Source: Desulfosediminicola ganghwensis (lineage in GTDB: Bacteria > Desulfobacterota > Desulfobulbia > Desulfobulbales > Desulfocapsaceae). Taken from it: a stretch of DNA of 64,000 nucleotides. The first letter of the stretch is position 1. The number at the start of each line of letters is the position of its first letter. The position numbers were made by a program, and so were the translations under genes. The notes below the pieces were generated by a model, which did not search any database, had not been told where the DNA came from, and was given only the letters and a program-made list of their open reading frames with translations. The stretch lies in contig NZ_CP050699.1 of NCBI RefSeq assembly GCF_005116675.2, forward strand, positions 1,263,001 through 1,327,000, given 5' to 3'. Of this stretch, positions 1 through 9,022 are shown piece after piece.

Positions 1-241
1 CCAAATTGTTTCCGCAAAGAACAGGTGGTTCATCTATTTCGAAAACTATAGGGTCTCGGGTATCATCTTCCTGACAGGCACCATAAAAACTCTTTATCGT
101 CGCTCTATTATGAGTACCGTCGATCCATCGATTTGTTGCACAAAATTTAAACTGAGCAATTTCTGGTTTTTCTTTAATGAGCTCTATCGTACTGAATAAC
201 TGGTCTACATTGATTCCATTGATTTTCTTTTCCTGTTTCAT
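1..241 (-). CDS. OsmC-family protein, N-terminal part (runs off the left edge)
   Basis: The minus strand from an ATG at 239-241 stays open to the window edge (80 codons). It begins MKQEKKINGINVDQLF and contains ATNRWIDGTHNRATIKSFYG followed by an acidic stretch and DEPPVLCG. This layout (NGINVDQL, then a WIxGxHNR-like segment, then DEPPVLxG before the missing Cys-containing half) matches the start of OsmC-like redox or organic-hydroperoxide proteins. A clear ribosome-binding site, complement of TCCTCC at 249-254, precedes the start. The catalytic Cys of the family would lie beyond the edge, so peroxidase function cannot be judged. Family assignment is from remembered homologues. Confidence 0.7.
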   Translation of the reverse strand, partial: MKQEKKINGINVDQLFSTIELIKEKPEIAQFKFCATNRWIDGTHNRATIKSFYGACQEDDTRDPIVFEIDEPPVLCGNNL

Positions 242-702
242 CGTAATATCCTCCAATAAGATGGATATAAGTTGTCAGTATGTACTCCTGCATTCAAATT
301 GAAAACCACAATTGCTCAACACAATAGACTTATATAAATTTTGCAAAATGATGAGCGATTTCAGGTGGAAACAACTTGTCAGGGAGGAGTGGCCGGAATC
401 CTTGTAATTTCTCATCATGAAGTACAAAAGTTGCAAAGTAGGCATACACAGTTTTTATCAAGCAAGATAGACTGACTGTCATTCTTACCATATCAAGACA
501 GATAAGAACTGCCCCTAAGCCAAGCAACACTTCAATTACTTTTCGTTAGTCAAGCCGATGCGTAAGTGCTTAAATCAGGCAATAAGGCCTATAGAGCGGT
601 CGTTGATGTTAACAAAGCCAATAGCTGGAAATACGGTTATATAGCGCAACATTTCAGAGATGACTCATATTGCCAGAAAATGAATTCGAGCATGGAAATG
701 AG
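242..702. other. Intergenic, no gene recognised
   Basis: 461 bases between the OsmC-like start and the 3' end of the ferredoxin operon. A 66-codon minus-strand frame at 330-530 is hydrophobic but has no ribosome-binding site and no recognisable motif. The promoter of the OsmC-like gene should lie in the first ~100 bases, but no clear -35/-10 pair was seen. Confidence 0.5.
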
Positions 703-1455
703 TTAAAAACCAAAGTCTTCGACGCCAATCTTCTCTTGTTTAAAAACTTTAGGCTTTTCTGCCTTTTCATGAATATCCATCCGGTCGATGTATATGGCGA
801 TTTTGCGTACCGGGCAGATCGACTCGCAACCACCGCAACCGATGCAAGCCTCTTTGTGAACTATCTCAGGCTTGGTAATACCCGGCTTATAGGGCACCAT
901 TTTAAGGGCGCCTGTGGGACAATGTTCAGCGCACGCCCCACAGGCCTTGTCGTCTTTTTTGACAATACACTCATCTATTACCAGCTTTGCAATGCCGATT
1001 CTGGTTACTTTCTTTTCTGCCAGGGACATTGTGCCAAGTGCCTTGGTCGGGCAGATCTCAATGCATTTTCGACATTGGTAGTCACAGAAGTGGTGGATTC
1101 CATATTTGAGTACCGGTTGCATGAATCCAGCGATACCGTTTTCAAGAAAAGCCGGTCGTAGTACTCCGGAAGGACATTGACTGACACAGAGTTGACAGGC
1201 AGTGCAGCTCCTGCGGAATGCCTTGAGGGATCCGGCACCGGGTGGAATGGGCGCAGAACCTTTACCTGATGCCGATATCGTTGGTGCATTGGGTGTATCA
1301 AGTAGATTCGGTGGGGTTGGTGGGGCTCCACCTTCCGCTGCTGTCGATAATCCTGGCAGGGGAAGTGTGCAGACGACAACAAGGCCGGTATGCATCAATT
1401 TAAGAAACTGCCTTCTTCCCATTTGAGCCGTCGTACTCATATCGATTGAACTCAT
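703..1455 (-). CDS. Tat-exported 4Fe-4S ferredoxin-type protein
   Basis: 250 residues. The N-terminus carries a twin-arginine motif (GRRQFLKL) followed by a hydrophobic stretch, so export as a folded Fe-S protein is likely. After a Pro-rich linker (about 45-75) come several Cys clusters: CTACQLCVSQCP, CDYQCRKCIEICP, CGACAEHCP and CIGCGGCESICP, enough for about four [4Fe-4S] clusters as in NapG/NrfC-like electron carriers. It overlaps the upstream membrane Fe-S gene by 4 nt (ATGA), so the two are translationally coupled. Role inferred: periplasmic electron transfer between the membrane Fe-S protein and an unknown acceptor. The partner enzyme is not identifiable here. Confidence 0.85.
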   Translation of the reverse strand: MSSIDMSTTAQMGRRQFLKLMHTGLVVVCTLPLPGLSTAAEGGAPPTPPNLLDTPNAPTISASGKGSAPIPPGAGSLKAFRRSCTACQLCVSQCPSGVLRPAFLENGIAGFMQPVLKYGIHHFCDYQCRKCIEICPTKALGTMSLAEKKVTRIGIAKLVIDECIVKKDDKACGACAEHCPTGALKMVPYKPGITKPEIVHKEACIGCGGCESICPVRKIAIYIDRMDIHEKAEKPKVFKQEKIGVEDFGF

Positions 1456-2291
1456 ACCGATTTTCTCTTTATGGGGGAGTTATAAGAAATTGCTTCATAA
1501 TTACAGACGGGCAGGCAGTTAAAGCAACAAACACAGTTACTGGAGTCCACCTGCTCTGTTTGGAGGGTGATTACCCCAGCTTTACAATGTTGCTCGCAAA
1601 GACCACAGGAAACGCATCTCTCATCATTTATGGTTACTCGAACAAGAGGTTTTATAGCAGCCAAACTCAGCACTGTGCCTACAGGACAAATGGTATTGCA
1701 CCAGAACCTTGGTCCATAAGCATAGAGAAAGTAACAAATAAGTGACAGTGAGAGCACTGCGACGAGAAGCACGGAAATCCCTGCAAAATGATAATCTTTG
1801 GCCACAACACTGTATATGCCGAACTGATTGAGCACAACAGAGAGCTGGTTATTGGCGAAGGTGAGTGGGGGGACTGCAAACGTCGTGGTCAAGCGCCCGA
1901 AAAGAGACCATGGATCAACAAGCAACAATGCCAGCGACGCCCCGGAAAATATCGATATAACGCATACGGTAAGGATGCTGTACCGTACTATCGCCGGGCC
2001 TTGGCTCGTGTTCTTGACCTTTTTCTTTTGGAACCGGGCCAGAATATCATGCAAGATACCGAGCGGGCAAAGAAAAGAACAGTACCAGCGTCCGAAAATC
2101 ACTGTAAACAAAGTGATTGCAATAACGATTGCAAAAGAACCCGCCATCAGGGCTGGAATGAATTGAATGCGACTGAGCAGGGAAGGATCAAACCCGTAAA
2201 TTTCGGAAAATGTCCCACCAACATATAAAAGCAGCAGTAGAAAAAAAGATCCGGCAAAGATTCGCCGGACCAATTGCAGAGTACGACCCAT
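1452..2291 (-). CDS. Membrane 4Fe-4S protein (NapH-like)
   Basis: 279 residues with about five hydrophobic segments (near residues 10-30, 45-70, 100-125, 165-190). It has the polyferredoxin signature CSFLCPLGILHD after the second helix and a second CNTICPVGTV motif, then two C-terminal cluster motifs (CVSCGLCEQHCK, CVCCFNCLPVC). This is the architecture of NapH/RdxA-type integral membrane ferredoxins that pass electrons from quinol to periplasmic carriers. It starts 10 nt after the DUF362 gene and overlaps the next Fe-S gene by 4 nt, giving a three-gene operon. Electron source and final acceptor are not visible in the sequence. Confidence 0.85.
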   Translation of the reverse strand: MGRTLQLVRRIFAGSFFLLLLLYVGGTFSEIYGFDPSLLSRIQFIPALMAGSFAIVIAITLFTVIFGRWYCSFLCPLGILHDILARFQKKKVKNTSQGPAIVRYSILTVCVISIFSGASLALLLVDPWSLFGRLTTTFAVPPLTFANNQLSVVLNQFGIYSVVAKDYHFAGISVLLVAVLSLSLICYFLYAYGPRFWCNTICPVGTVLSLAAIKPLVRVTINDERCVSCGLCEQHCKAGVITLQTEQVDSSNCVCCFNCLPVCNYEAISYNSPIKRKSV

Positions 2292-2301
2292 AACCGAATT
2301 G

Positions 2302-3228
2302 TTACAGTTTAACGCGCATGATATTTAAAGAAGCCAGGTCAGTTGTGCCAAGACCGCTCTCTTCCCCTTTCTGGATGTGGCTGACGTCGCTCACATCCAT
2401 TGGTCGTAGCTGGGAGAAAAACTTTGTAGCCGCCGTATCCACAGCAACGGGGTCAGATGAGGTGAACATTGCCCTGGTCTGAGCCACATCTTCAACACTG
2501 ATGCCGGATGGCCCGTTGCGCACCATTGTGCGAAAACCATCAACAATATTGAGCGTAGGCTTTTTTTCCCAGGTGCAGAGATCGGCAATACATTGTTGCA
2601 AACCGGATCTGTGGAAAATTCGCCTGTCCCAGACTATGCCCATATTGTTTTTCATGGCAATAGACATGCTCGCACCGCCGTGGTGTTTGAGGGTGGGAAC
2701 ATTGAACCAGACATCACTGTTAATCAGGGATTTATGGATCTTTGTCTCTTTGAGAACTTTACCTTTTGGTAGTGAAACCGATGTATAGTATCGTTCATTG
2801 TTGCCGGGAACCATGGTGCCACCATGGGACTCAACGGCCTCTTTAATGCCACTGAGTTCATAGCAGCTTTTCCACTCCTGACAGGTGTGGTCGAAAACTT
2901 CAACTCGACCAGCGCCAGCTTCAAAAGAGAGCTTAACCAGCTCACCAATAACTTCCGGGCTGGTATTGGCACCAAGTTCAGGTGTTTTTGCCCAGCCGAT
3001 ATTGGGCTTTATAACTACCCGGTCACCTTTCTTTATAAATGCCTCAATACCGCCAAGCTCCTGGACAGTCCGTTGCAGCATATCCACCGGGGAATTGCCA
3101 CCCAAGACCGCTACGAGATCCTTGCCATTTTCTGCGAAGGCCTGTCGTACCCAGAGGGGTAAGCCAAAATCAAGTGAGGTTGCTGCTGTTACCACCATTC
3201 CTGTCTTAATGAAATCACGCCTGTCCAT
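2302..3228 (-). CDS. DUF362 domain protein with Tat signal
   Basis: 308 residues from the ATG at 3226-3228. An earlier in-frame TTG at 3240 is rejected because the ribosome-binding site GGAGGTGA lies between the two codons at ideal spacing from the ATG. The N-terminus MDRRDFIKTG is a twin-arginine signal followed by a hydrophobic core ending near AFA. The body has DUF362 hallmarks: VVIKPNIGW, the segment ending NVPTLKHHGGASMSIAMKN, and NIVDGF. DUF362 proteins often sit beside ferredoxins; their reaction is poorly defined. First gene of the operon with the two Fe-S proteins downstream. Confidence 0.85.
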   Translation of the reverse strand: MDRRDFIKTGMVVTAATSLDFGLPLWVRQAFAENGKDLVAVLGGNSPVDMLQRTVQELGGIEAFIKKGDRVVIKPNIGWAKTPELGANTSPEVIGELVKLSFEAGAGRVEVFDHTCQEWKSCYELSGIKEAVESHGGTMVPGNNERYYTSVSLPKGKVLKETKIHKSLINSDVWFNVPTLKHHGGASMSIAMKNNMGIVWDRRIFHRSGLQQCIADLCTWEKKPTLNIVDGFRTMVRNGPSGISVEDVAQTRAMFTSSDPVAVDTAATKFFSQLRPMDVSDVSHIQKGEESGLGTTDLASLNIMRVKL

Positions 3229-3499
3229 ACTCACCTCCAATTGTCTTGTGGCAGCCAGTGTAGCATGTCTGAAAAGTATACCCGCTTTTTATAAAAATCG
3301 CCGAACCGATCGGGTGTCAATTAAAATGACGGCCATACAATATGATGCGGTCACTGGGATTATGCGGATTGTGGTAGGTTATTTCTGGAGTTCAGAGGAG
3401 GGCAGTGCCCACGCATATAGTGTCAGGAAGTTGAGCCGACACGAGATTGCCAATACAATCATCGGTGGTAGGCCTATTGCGGCAGGTTACTGACCCCTT

Positions 3500-3745
3500 G
3501 TGGATCTGGAGGCTGTGTACAGTCGCATACTGGATGGTAAGATACTCACCCTGGCTCCTTCGGGTTGGACCTGTAAAAACACCTTCCTGTTATATGACAA
3601 AGAGACTATGAGCCTCTGGTGCCCTGAACGTAAAGGATTACGCGGTATCAGCGGTGAACACTACGGCCAATATCTGCCTCTGATCGAGTCGGAAGACACC
3701 AATTGGCAGGAGTGGGTTGAGAAACACCTGATTCAAAACTGTTAA
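3500..3745 (+). CDS. Small hypothetical protein
   Basis: 81 codons from a GTG start. The product is acidic with four Trp and three Cys, reads like a folded small protein (GWTCKNTFLLYDKETMSLWC), and is not a shadow of a stronger frame. No domain is recognised. There is no good ribosome-binding site immediately upstream (only GACCCC near -8), which weakens the case. It lies between the divergent DUF362 operon and a decayed response-regulator fragment, so it could itself be a leftover. Confidence 0.4.
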   Translation: MDLEAVYSRILDGKILTLAPSGWTCKNTFLLYDKETMSLWCPERKGLRGISGEHYGQYLPLIESEDTNWQEWVEKHLIQNC

Positions 3746-3851
3746 AGTGATTGCCGGGCATTTGTTTAACAAGGATTTCCTAATGACTGTCTTGATCGCT
3801 GGCTGTTCCTGGTTGAGCGGGAGAGTGTTTTAACAACCTCGTCCAGCCAGG

Positions 3852-4103
3852 ATGAGCCGCAATTCGTGCTTGATAAATATAGATCTTCTACTGACCGATG
3901 TGATTATGCCTGGTATGAACGGCAGGGAGTTAGCGGATGGATTCAAGGAAATAAATCCGAACCTGAAATGTATGTTTATGTCAGGGTATACCGTCAGCGG
4001 CGTCACTCACCCGAATATACTGGGCCCGGAGGTGAATTTCCTGCAAAAGCCGATTAGCAATAGAAAGCTTGCTCCGGGGATCAGGGAATCCCAGGATAGC
4101 TGA
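3852..4103 (+). pseudogene. Response-regulator receiver remnant
   Basis: The reading frame gives IDLLLTDVIMPGMNGRELAD, then LKCMFMSGYT and EVNFLQKPIS. These are the phospho-acceptor Asp region, the conserved Thr/Ser region and the KP motif of a CheY-like receiver, typical of the C-terminal receiver of hybrid histidine kinases. The first ~45 residues of the domain (including the acidic DD pair) and any kinase part are absent upstream, and the last helix is truncated. No ribosome-binding site was found at the first ATG. Most likely the tail of a decayed hybrid kinase. Confidence 0.7.
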
Positions 4104-4167
4104 AGCACCAGTTCGTTTAAGCGAGGGAGTTCATGGTGATCGCCGCCTGCAAGTATGCAATTGATTA

Positions 4168-4206
4168 GCCTGCAAAATACCAAACACTTTGTGGTATTTT
4201 TCAGGC
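4168..4206. terminator. Bidirectional intrinsic terminator
   Basis: Inverted repeat of 15-nt arms (4168-4182 and 4192-4206, one mismatch, 9-nt loop) containing AAAATACCA/TGGTATTTT. The arms give T-tracts on both strands. It lies just past the stop of the minus-strand flavoprotein gene (4224) and the plus-strand receiver remnant. Confidence 0.75.
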
Positions 4207-4223
4207 CTTTTGCATTTACGTTT

Positions 4224-4874
4224 CTATGGGGTAAGGGTTATCGCTTTGGCCAGGTTTTCCCCAGCCTGGATGACTTTGTCCAGTTGTTCCTGATCGTTTT
4301 TTACCTTGCCCCGGTGAAATATCCTGAAGATTGCTATCTCATCTACTATTTCATAACCCAGGGCTTGAAGCGGCATACGCATCGCCTCCAGGGTAAATCC
4401 CATATCCTTTTTATTTTCCTGTTCACAAATAGCGACAATGACAGCTTTACGATTTTGTTCTGCCAGATTGCTGGACCAGGCTCTGGGAATGGTATCCTGA
4501 AAGTTGTATAAGCAGTATAGCCTGTCAATGAAAGCCTTCATCCAGGCGGTGATGTTGTAGTTGTGAGTAGGGCAGGCCAGCACAAGCCCCTTGGATGAAA
4601 GCAGCGGTTGATACAGCATCGACATACCATCGAGAAGTCCTGTACAGATCTTATCCTTCCGGCACATCTCACAACCGATACAACCTTGAAATTGGATATC
4701 CCTGAGTTGATACGATTCAGATTGCACTCCCTGCCGGGAGGAACCTTTGAGGGCATTTTTCAACAGTATGTCTGAGTTGCCGTTTCGTCGGGGACTACCG
4801 CCGATGCCGAGAATCTTATTATCTGGTGGGGTGGAGGTCGAAAGCTCTTTAAGCATGGCGTGTATTGAATTCAT
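4224..4874 (-). CDS. Iron-sulfur flavoprotein (NADPH-dependent FMN reductase family)
   Basis: 216 residues. After a short N-terminal extension the flavodoxin-like fold begins with ILGIGGSPRRNGNSD, the FMN-phosphate-binding loop. Next comes CIGCEMCRKDKIC, the compact CX2CX2CX5C motif of iron-sulfur flavoproteins, which binds one [4Fe-4S] cluster. CPTHNYNITAWMKAFIDRL follows, the usual second FMN contact. Proteins of this family pass electrons between ferredoxins and small acceptors in anaerobes. Monocistronic, with a terminator at its 3' end. The start is uncertain because no strong ribosome-binding site precedes 4874; an ATG at 4856 is an alternative. Confidence 0.85.
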   Translation of the reverse strand: MNSIHAMLKELSTSTPPDNKILGIGGSPRRNGNSDILLKNALKGSSRQGVQSESYQLRDIQFQGCIGCEMCRKDKICTGLLDGMSMLYQPLLSSKGLVLACPTHNYNITAWMKAFIDRLYCLYNFQDTIPRAWSSNLAEQNRKAVIVAICEQENKKDMGFTLEAMRMPLQALGYEIVDEIAIFRIFHRGKVKNDQEQLDKVIQAGENLAKAITLTP

Positions 4875-5549
4875 AGAGAAGCCTTGAAGACGAATTGGGC
4901 TGGTGAATCAGGGGAATTGAGAATGAGGTACACACTGGGCGATACAGTTGCAATGTATTCTGCTTGAAAGGTACATCAGAACGCAGTTGATGGTAATTGA
5001 ATCGCCAAGTGGATCAATTTGAAATCATAGCAGAGAGTAGTGCCACCCCTATTTTTGTTTCAGCAGTCATGTGCCGGGAAATCGGTCAGCGGTATCAATA
5101 TGCCACTGCAGAATAGCATAGTGCCTGACAAGTATGTGCTGGACTAAAGTGTCTGGCCGTTGTAGAAAAATATATGTAATAACGATTTTTTGTCTGGTAC
5201 TTTGTGGGGTTTTCGATGGAGGTGAATATGCAATCTCCGCTTGAAGGCAGACCACTAAGTTATCCTGCCCGGTTGTCTGCCCGAGTACAGGCTGTAAGAC
5301 AAAGTCCGGGATACATGCGCCTGACGGTTGGCACGGGTCTTTTTACCGGTGTCGGGCAGGGGACGAACCATTCTGCCTTCTCCACGAATTTCAGTAAGAC
5401 CTCCTCTCAATTATGTTTCTTCACCCTTCAATTACAAGGGGTTCCGCGTCGGTCAATTGCCGCTGGAGTCATTAAGATCATCTGCTGCAGTACTAAGAAC
5501 GCATCTGGCAAAAAGCTGTTCAACTTTCACTTCAACCGCAGGAGGAAGT
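4875..5549. other. Intergenic, no gene recognised
   Basis: 675 bases upstream of the multiheme cytochrome. Long open frames cross it on the plus strand (from 5204 and 5328), but their translations are basic, low in structure and lack ribosome-binding sites, so they are taken as non-coding extensions. A TGGCACG string at 5333-5339 resembles a sigma-54 -24 element, but the matching GC at -12 is absent. Confidence 0.45.
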
Positions 5550-6893
5550 ATGAAAATTGCTTTTAAAACAATTGTTGTAGTTTTCGCTGTGGTGGCATTT
5601 GCACCATTCGGCGTATATGGGGCCGGGGGCCCCAGGCCCGAACCTCCTCCAAAGGCGAAAACTATCGCCGAGCTGGCAGAGCGTTATGATTCGGAGAGAT
5701 GTGCCGACTGCCATGAAGATGTCCATGACGAATGGTCTGAGTCGCTCCACTCGAAATCTATTCTGGGTTCTCCGCGTACAGCGCCAACTATCATCACTGC
5801 CATCGAAAAGGGGTTAAAGCGTTTCCCGTATTCGGGTGTGAAAGAAGATTCTGATATCACGGTGGAACATCTGATGATGTGCATGAAATGTCATCTTCCC
5901 CAACTCGATGAGGCAACAGATGACGTTGCTCGTGAGATCGTCGCTACCATCAGGGGTTGGCAGCAGGCATACAGGGATGGAGATGAAGACAAGGCAGAAG
6001 AACTGGAAGAGACAATCGCCAGCCTGAATATCGGTTGCATGGTTTGCCATAACAAGGTGGCAATCATTCACAAATATGCAGATGGCTACCCCCAGCCGGA
6101 TACGGTATACGGTGCTCAGGAAGGTGAGCATGAGGACGAGGAATATCAAAAGATGGCAGAGGCTCCGGCACTTGGCGAGTCTATCTTCTGTGGGCAATGT
6201 CATGGTCAGGGGCCGAACTTCGAGTTGGACCATCCCTCGCAGTGCGCCACCGCCTATGGCAGTTATCTTTTTGCCTATGCAGCCCATGGAGGCTCCGAGT
6301 CGTGCCAGGAGTGCCATATACACAAGTCTGAGCTTGGGCATAACATGCAGTCGTATCGTAATGATGCCATGATCGAGATGGCGCTCGATGTCCGCGTCGA
6401 GGGCCGGTCGTTATTCTGGCGCAAAAACAAGACAGAGGGTGTATTGCCTATCGGTATTATCGATGTTGAGATCTACAATAAGACGGGACATGGCGTCCCG
6501 GATGGCTGACCCACCCCGAACCGGCTGGTCCTGGATGTGACCGCGAAAACAATGGATGACGAGGTGGTGTTTAACGAGCAGAGAATTTACATGCCATTCC
6601 CAGGTCGTTTTGGCAGGGGCAAGGAGATGGGCAGAGGGCCCTACGAGAAGAGTGGGTTGCTTAGGGAAACAAGCATTCCGCCGCTTGCCAGGGTGCATGA
6701 AACATTTGAAATCACCTACCCATTTGAAGATGTCGCTAAGGGCGATTCCACCCGCAGAGAGTTGGTAAATGACGAACTGAAAGTCTCTGTGGTGCTGTGG
6801 TATGTGCCCTTTGGCGAGTTTGACGGTAATGAAGTCGCTTTTTTTGAAGAAGAGAGAACGCTCGACCTGAAGACCGAGTGGGTCTGGAGATAA
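5550..6893 (+). CDS. extKL: Five-heme c-type cytochrome with in-frame UGA (probable selenoprotein, ExtKL type)
   Basis: ATG at 5550 follows AGGAGG. Residues 1-24 form a signal peptide. Five CXXCH heme motifs start at C51, C111, C163, C214 and C252, so this is a periplasmic or cell-surface multiheme cytochrome. Codon 320 is TGA (6507-6509) inside GHGVPDG-x-PTPNRLVL. The same frame stays open for a further 127 codons to TAA at 6891-6893, with protein-like sequence and no new start or ribosome-binding site near 6537. A small hairpin with GG in its loop lies 18-19 nt past the TGA, the spacing used by bacterial SECIS elements. I therefore call one 447-residue protein with selenocysteine at 320. 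The family name is recalled from the Geobacter ext electron-conduit genes and is the least certain part. The alternative is a pseudogene split by a nonsense mutation. Confidence 0.75.
6510..6539 (+). promoter_or_regulatory. SECIS-like hairpin downstream of UGA codon
   Basis: Arms CCGG (6521-6524) and CTGG (6531-6534) enclose the loop CUGGUC, with an outer CAC/GUG pair (6512-6514 with 6537-6539). The loop GG falls 18-19 nt after the UGA, almost the same distance as in the E. coli formate dehydrogenase SECIS. The stem is short (4 bp including one G-U, then 3 bp), so the call depends on position and context. Confidence 0.55.
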
Positions 6894-7032
6894 GGGAGGC
6901 TTGAGCTATTCGATGATCCGGCCCGTGCGTACAGTCGTGAACTGCTACGTGCGGGTTGCAGTGCTGGTACAGAGCTTATTTGTGAGATAACGTTCTATCG
7001 GTTCCCCAAAATTGAAGAAAAGGGGGCGTTAC

Positions 7033-7479
7033 ATGAGAATTCTCATCGCGTGTGTTCTGTTGGTGCAGGCTGCTGTGTGTTTCGCGACTGAAGATTGCCC
7101 AAATCATGACGCATTCAGGGAACAAGGTTGGGTAATCCATGATAAGGAAGAGTTCAATCAGATACTCACCCAGCGTCTGGAGGACTTTTTACCACAGGTG
7201 GGTCAAGACCTGGTCCTCGATCAGGATGAGTACTATAAATCATGTTATTGCTATGATGACTACCTGATAATGCAGATCGTTATTTACGACCGGCTTTCAA
7301 CCTGTCGGGATGAGATGTGGGGCGATGTGGCCTTTGCCCTGACTGGTAATTTCGACGGAGATTACGTTGAACTGCGCTGGTATGATCCGGTGTCGAAAGA
7401 AAAACATATTGTGTGCAACCCAGATTATGTGTGCTGTGTAACCACCAAGGTGCCTCTGGCGGTGAATACTATTTTTTAG
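7033..7479 (+). CDS. Small secreted Cys-rich protein, unknown function
   Basis: 148 residues from ATG 7033, preceded by AGGGGG. The upstream in-frame TTG at 7012 has no ribosome-binding site. Residues 1-17 (MRILIACVLLVQAAVCF) form a signal peptide. The mature part is acidic with Cys pairs, including SCYCYDDY and CNPDYVCC, suggesting disulfides in the periplasm. It does not carry CXXCH, so it is not a cytochrome. It lies 140 nt after the UGA-containing cytochrome on the same strand and may be co-expressed with it. No family recognised. Confidence 0.6.
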   Translation: MRILIACVLLVQAAVCFATEDCPNHDAFREQGWVIHDKEEFNQILTQRLEDFLPQVGQDLVLDQDEYYKSCYCYDDYLIMQIVIYDRLSTCRDEMWGDVAFALTGNFDGDYVELRWYDPVSKEKHIVCNPDYVCCVTTKVPLAVNTIF

Positions 7480-7596
7480 GTTCGGCTCTGGGCGCACTTG
7501 CATTAGTAGGAAAACGGCACCAGCTGGACTCGCAGGGGGATGTGTCAAACCAGTACTATTGATCCCCGCCGCCTTTACTCGACCCATTCAGCATTT

Positions 7597-8493
7597 TCAG
7601 CCAATGGGGGCAATATAGTAGCGGCCGGAGACGCCCTCAATATCATGATGATAATAGAAACATTCGGGATCGGCCCCTTCAACAGCTTCTATGAGTTGGG
7701 GTAATTCTTCGTGGGTGATAATGGTTCTTACCATCTTGAATGATTCCCCGCTGCGACCGCCCAGCCCGGGTTGTACTGTATAGGTACGATGGTCGAGGGT
7801 GGAGGTGATCGTTTCTCCGACAATTTCGAACTTCCGGGTTATTATCGCGACCATTATGATCTTAAATTTTCGATAGAGATTATTCAGCGTCTGGGTAGAA
7901 ATGAAAATGTAAATACAGGTGTACATCAGCGTGTTTATAGCGGCTTCGAAGTTGCCGTTTTTCATGAAATCCATGAGCAAACCGAAGCTGGTCGAGCCGA
8001 TAGCTGCAAAAACGGCGATTGAGCCGACGGGTTTTAAATACTTCATGGCAAAGTAGGCGCCCAGTATATCTTCGTCACCCGTTGAGCCCCGCCTTTGGAA
8101 GGCAATTGCCTTTGCCACACCAGCCAGGAGACCACCAAATATGACGAGTATGATGCGCTCATTCTGAGGTTCCGGTTCCGCGAATTGTAATTCAGGCAGG
8201 AAGGCTAAAAAGAGTACAACGGTTATAACGATAATGAGTGAGCGCGTGGCAAACATGGAGCTGACTCGAAGAAACGCGAAAATCAGTAAAATGAGTTGAA
8301 ATACTAGGTATAAGGCGATGAATAACCAGTAACTGTCGAAATAATAGGAGAGAGCGGAGGCGACTCCTTCAGTGCCTGTCAAAATCACTTTTGAGGGTAA
8401 TACGAAGTACTTCAAGGCGATAGCGTACAAGGTGCCGGCACCGATAATCATCGAATAATCAACCAGACACTGTTTGATTGTTTTAAGTTTCAT
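7597..8493 (-). CDS. YitT-family membrane protein (DUF161/DUF2179)
   Basis: 298 residues. About five transmembrane segments occupy residues 10-185, with the family motif ILTGTEGVASALSYY near residue 38 and QRRGSTGDEDILG near 133. The cytoplasmic C-terminus (from about 200) is the DUF2179 domain, ending RTIITHEELPQLIEAVEG and YYHHDIEGV. Function in the family is unknown; transport or signalling is assumed. Starts with ATG after a modest ribosome-binding region. Transcribed alone and convergent with the secreted-protein gene at 7033. Confidence 0.85.
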   Translation of the reverse strand: MKLKTIKQCLVDYSMIIGAGTLYAIALKYFVLPSKVILTGTEGVASALSYYFDSYWLFIALYLVFQLILLIFAFLRVSSMFATRSLIIVITVVLFLAFLPELQFAEPEPQNERIILVIFGGLLAGVAKAIAFQRRGSTGDEDILGAYFAMKYLKPVGSIAVFAAIGSTSFGLLMDFMKNGNFEAAINTLMYTCIYIFISTQTLNNLYRKFKIIMVAIITRKFEIVGETITSTLDHRTYTVQPGLGGRSGESFKMVRTIITHEELPQLIEAVEGADPECFYYHHDIEGVSGRYYIAPIG

Positions 8494-8966
8494 TTTGCGA
8501 TTCAGCTCACTCGGTGAGTAACATGCCGGGCATTTTTGTCAGTTCAGGCGAAGGGAGGTCTTCGTTGAGTCGAGAGATTAACTGCTGTTTCCGGCATGAG
8601 TTTTCCAGAAAAATGCACGGCAATGAATAGGGAGTATGCTTTGATTGTACGCTGACAATCACTTGAACTACAGGATATTCTGATAGCATGCACCATTTGT
8701 TGGTTGCGCATTCAGGTTGAGCCTGAACCGGTTAGAGAAGGCTTCATTGAGAATAGTTGTAATGCGAACAACGGTTATTGCGTTGGAATGTTGAGTTCCA
8801 TGTCGTTGATCGAAGAGGTTGCCCGGGGGGAATTGAAAAGCACCAATAGGCTTGATTCACTGTTTTGGCTCATCGCCGCCAGAGTAATTGGATTTGCCCT
8901 TTTGCATAGTGATTTTAGATGATAAGTGAAATCAGGCAAGTTTCAAGTTCTGAATTGTTTACCTTG

Positions 8967-8995
8967 TTGACAGGTTGAAATGGGCTTACTATCAT
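8967..8995 (+). promoter_or_regulatory. Sigma-70-type promoter
   Basis: TTGACA (8967-8972), a 17-nt spacer and TATCAT (8990-8995): a perfect -35 and a good -10 at ideal spacing, 28 nt before a 23-codon ORF with a strong ribosome-binding site. Confidence 0.5.
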
Positions 8996-9022
8996 GAAGT
9001 TGATAACGTACAAGGAGGTTTT

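Noticed and set aside
330-530. 66-codon hydrophobic minus-strand frame
   Set aside because: No ribosome-binding site, no motif, and it lies in the upstream region of the OsmC-like gene.
5333-5349. Sigma-54-like TGGCACG before the cytochrome
   Set aside because: The required GC ten bases after the GG is missing.
5328-5549. N-terminal extension of the cytochrome frame to 5328
   Set aside because: AGGAGG plus a typical signal peptide begin at 5550; the upstream codons are basic and have no start signal.
6537-6893. Separate small gene starting at GTG 6537
   Set aside because: No ribosome-binding site, and its sequence continues the cytochrome in the same frame directly after the UGA.
8704-8922. 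72-codon plus-strand frame
   Set aside because: Weak start, no motif, composition not protein-like.
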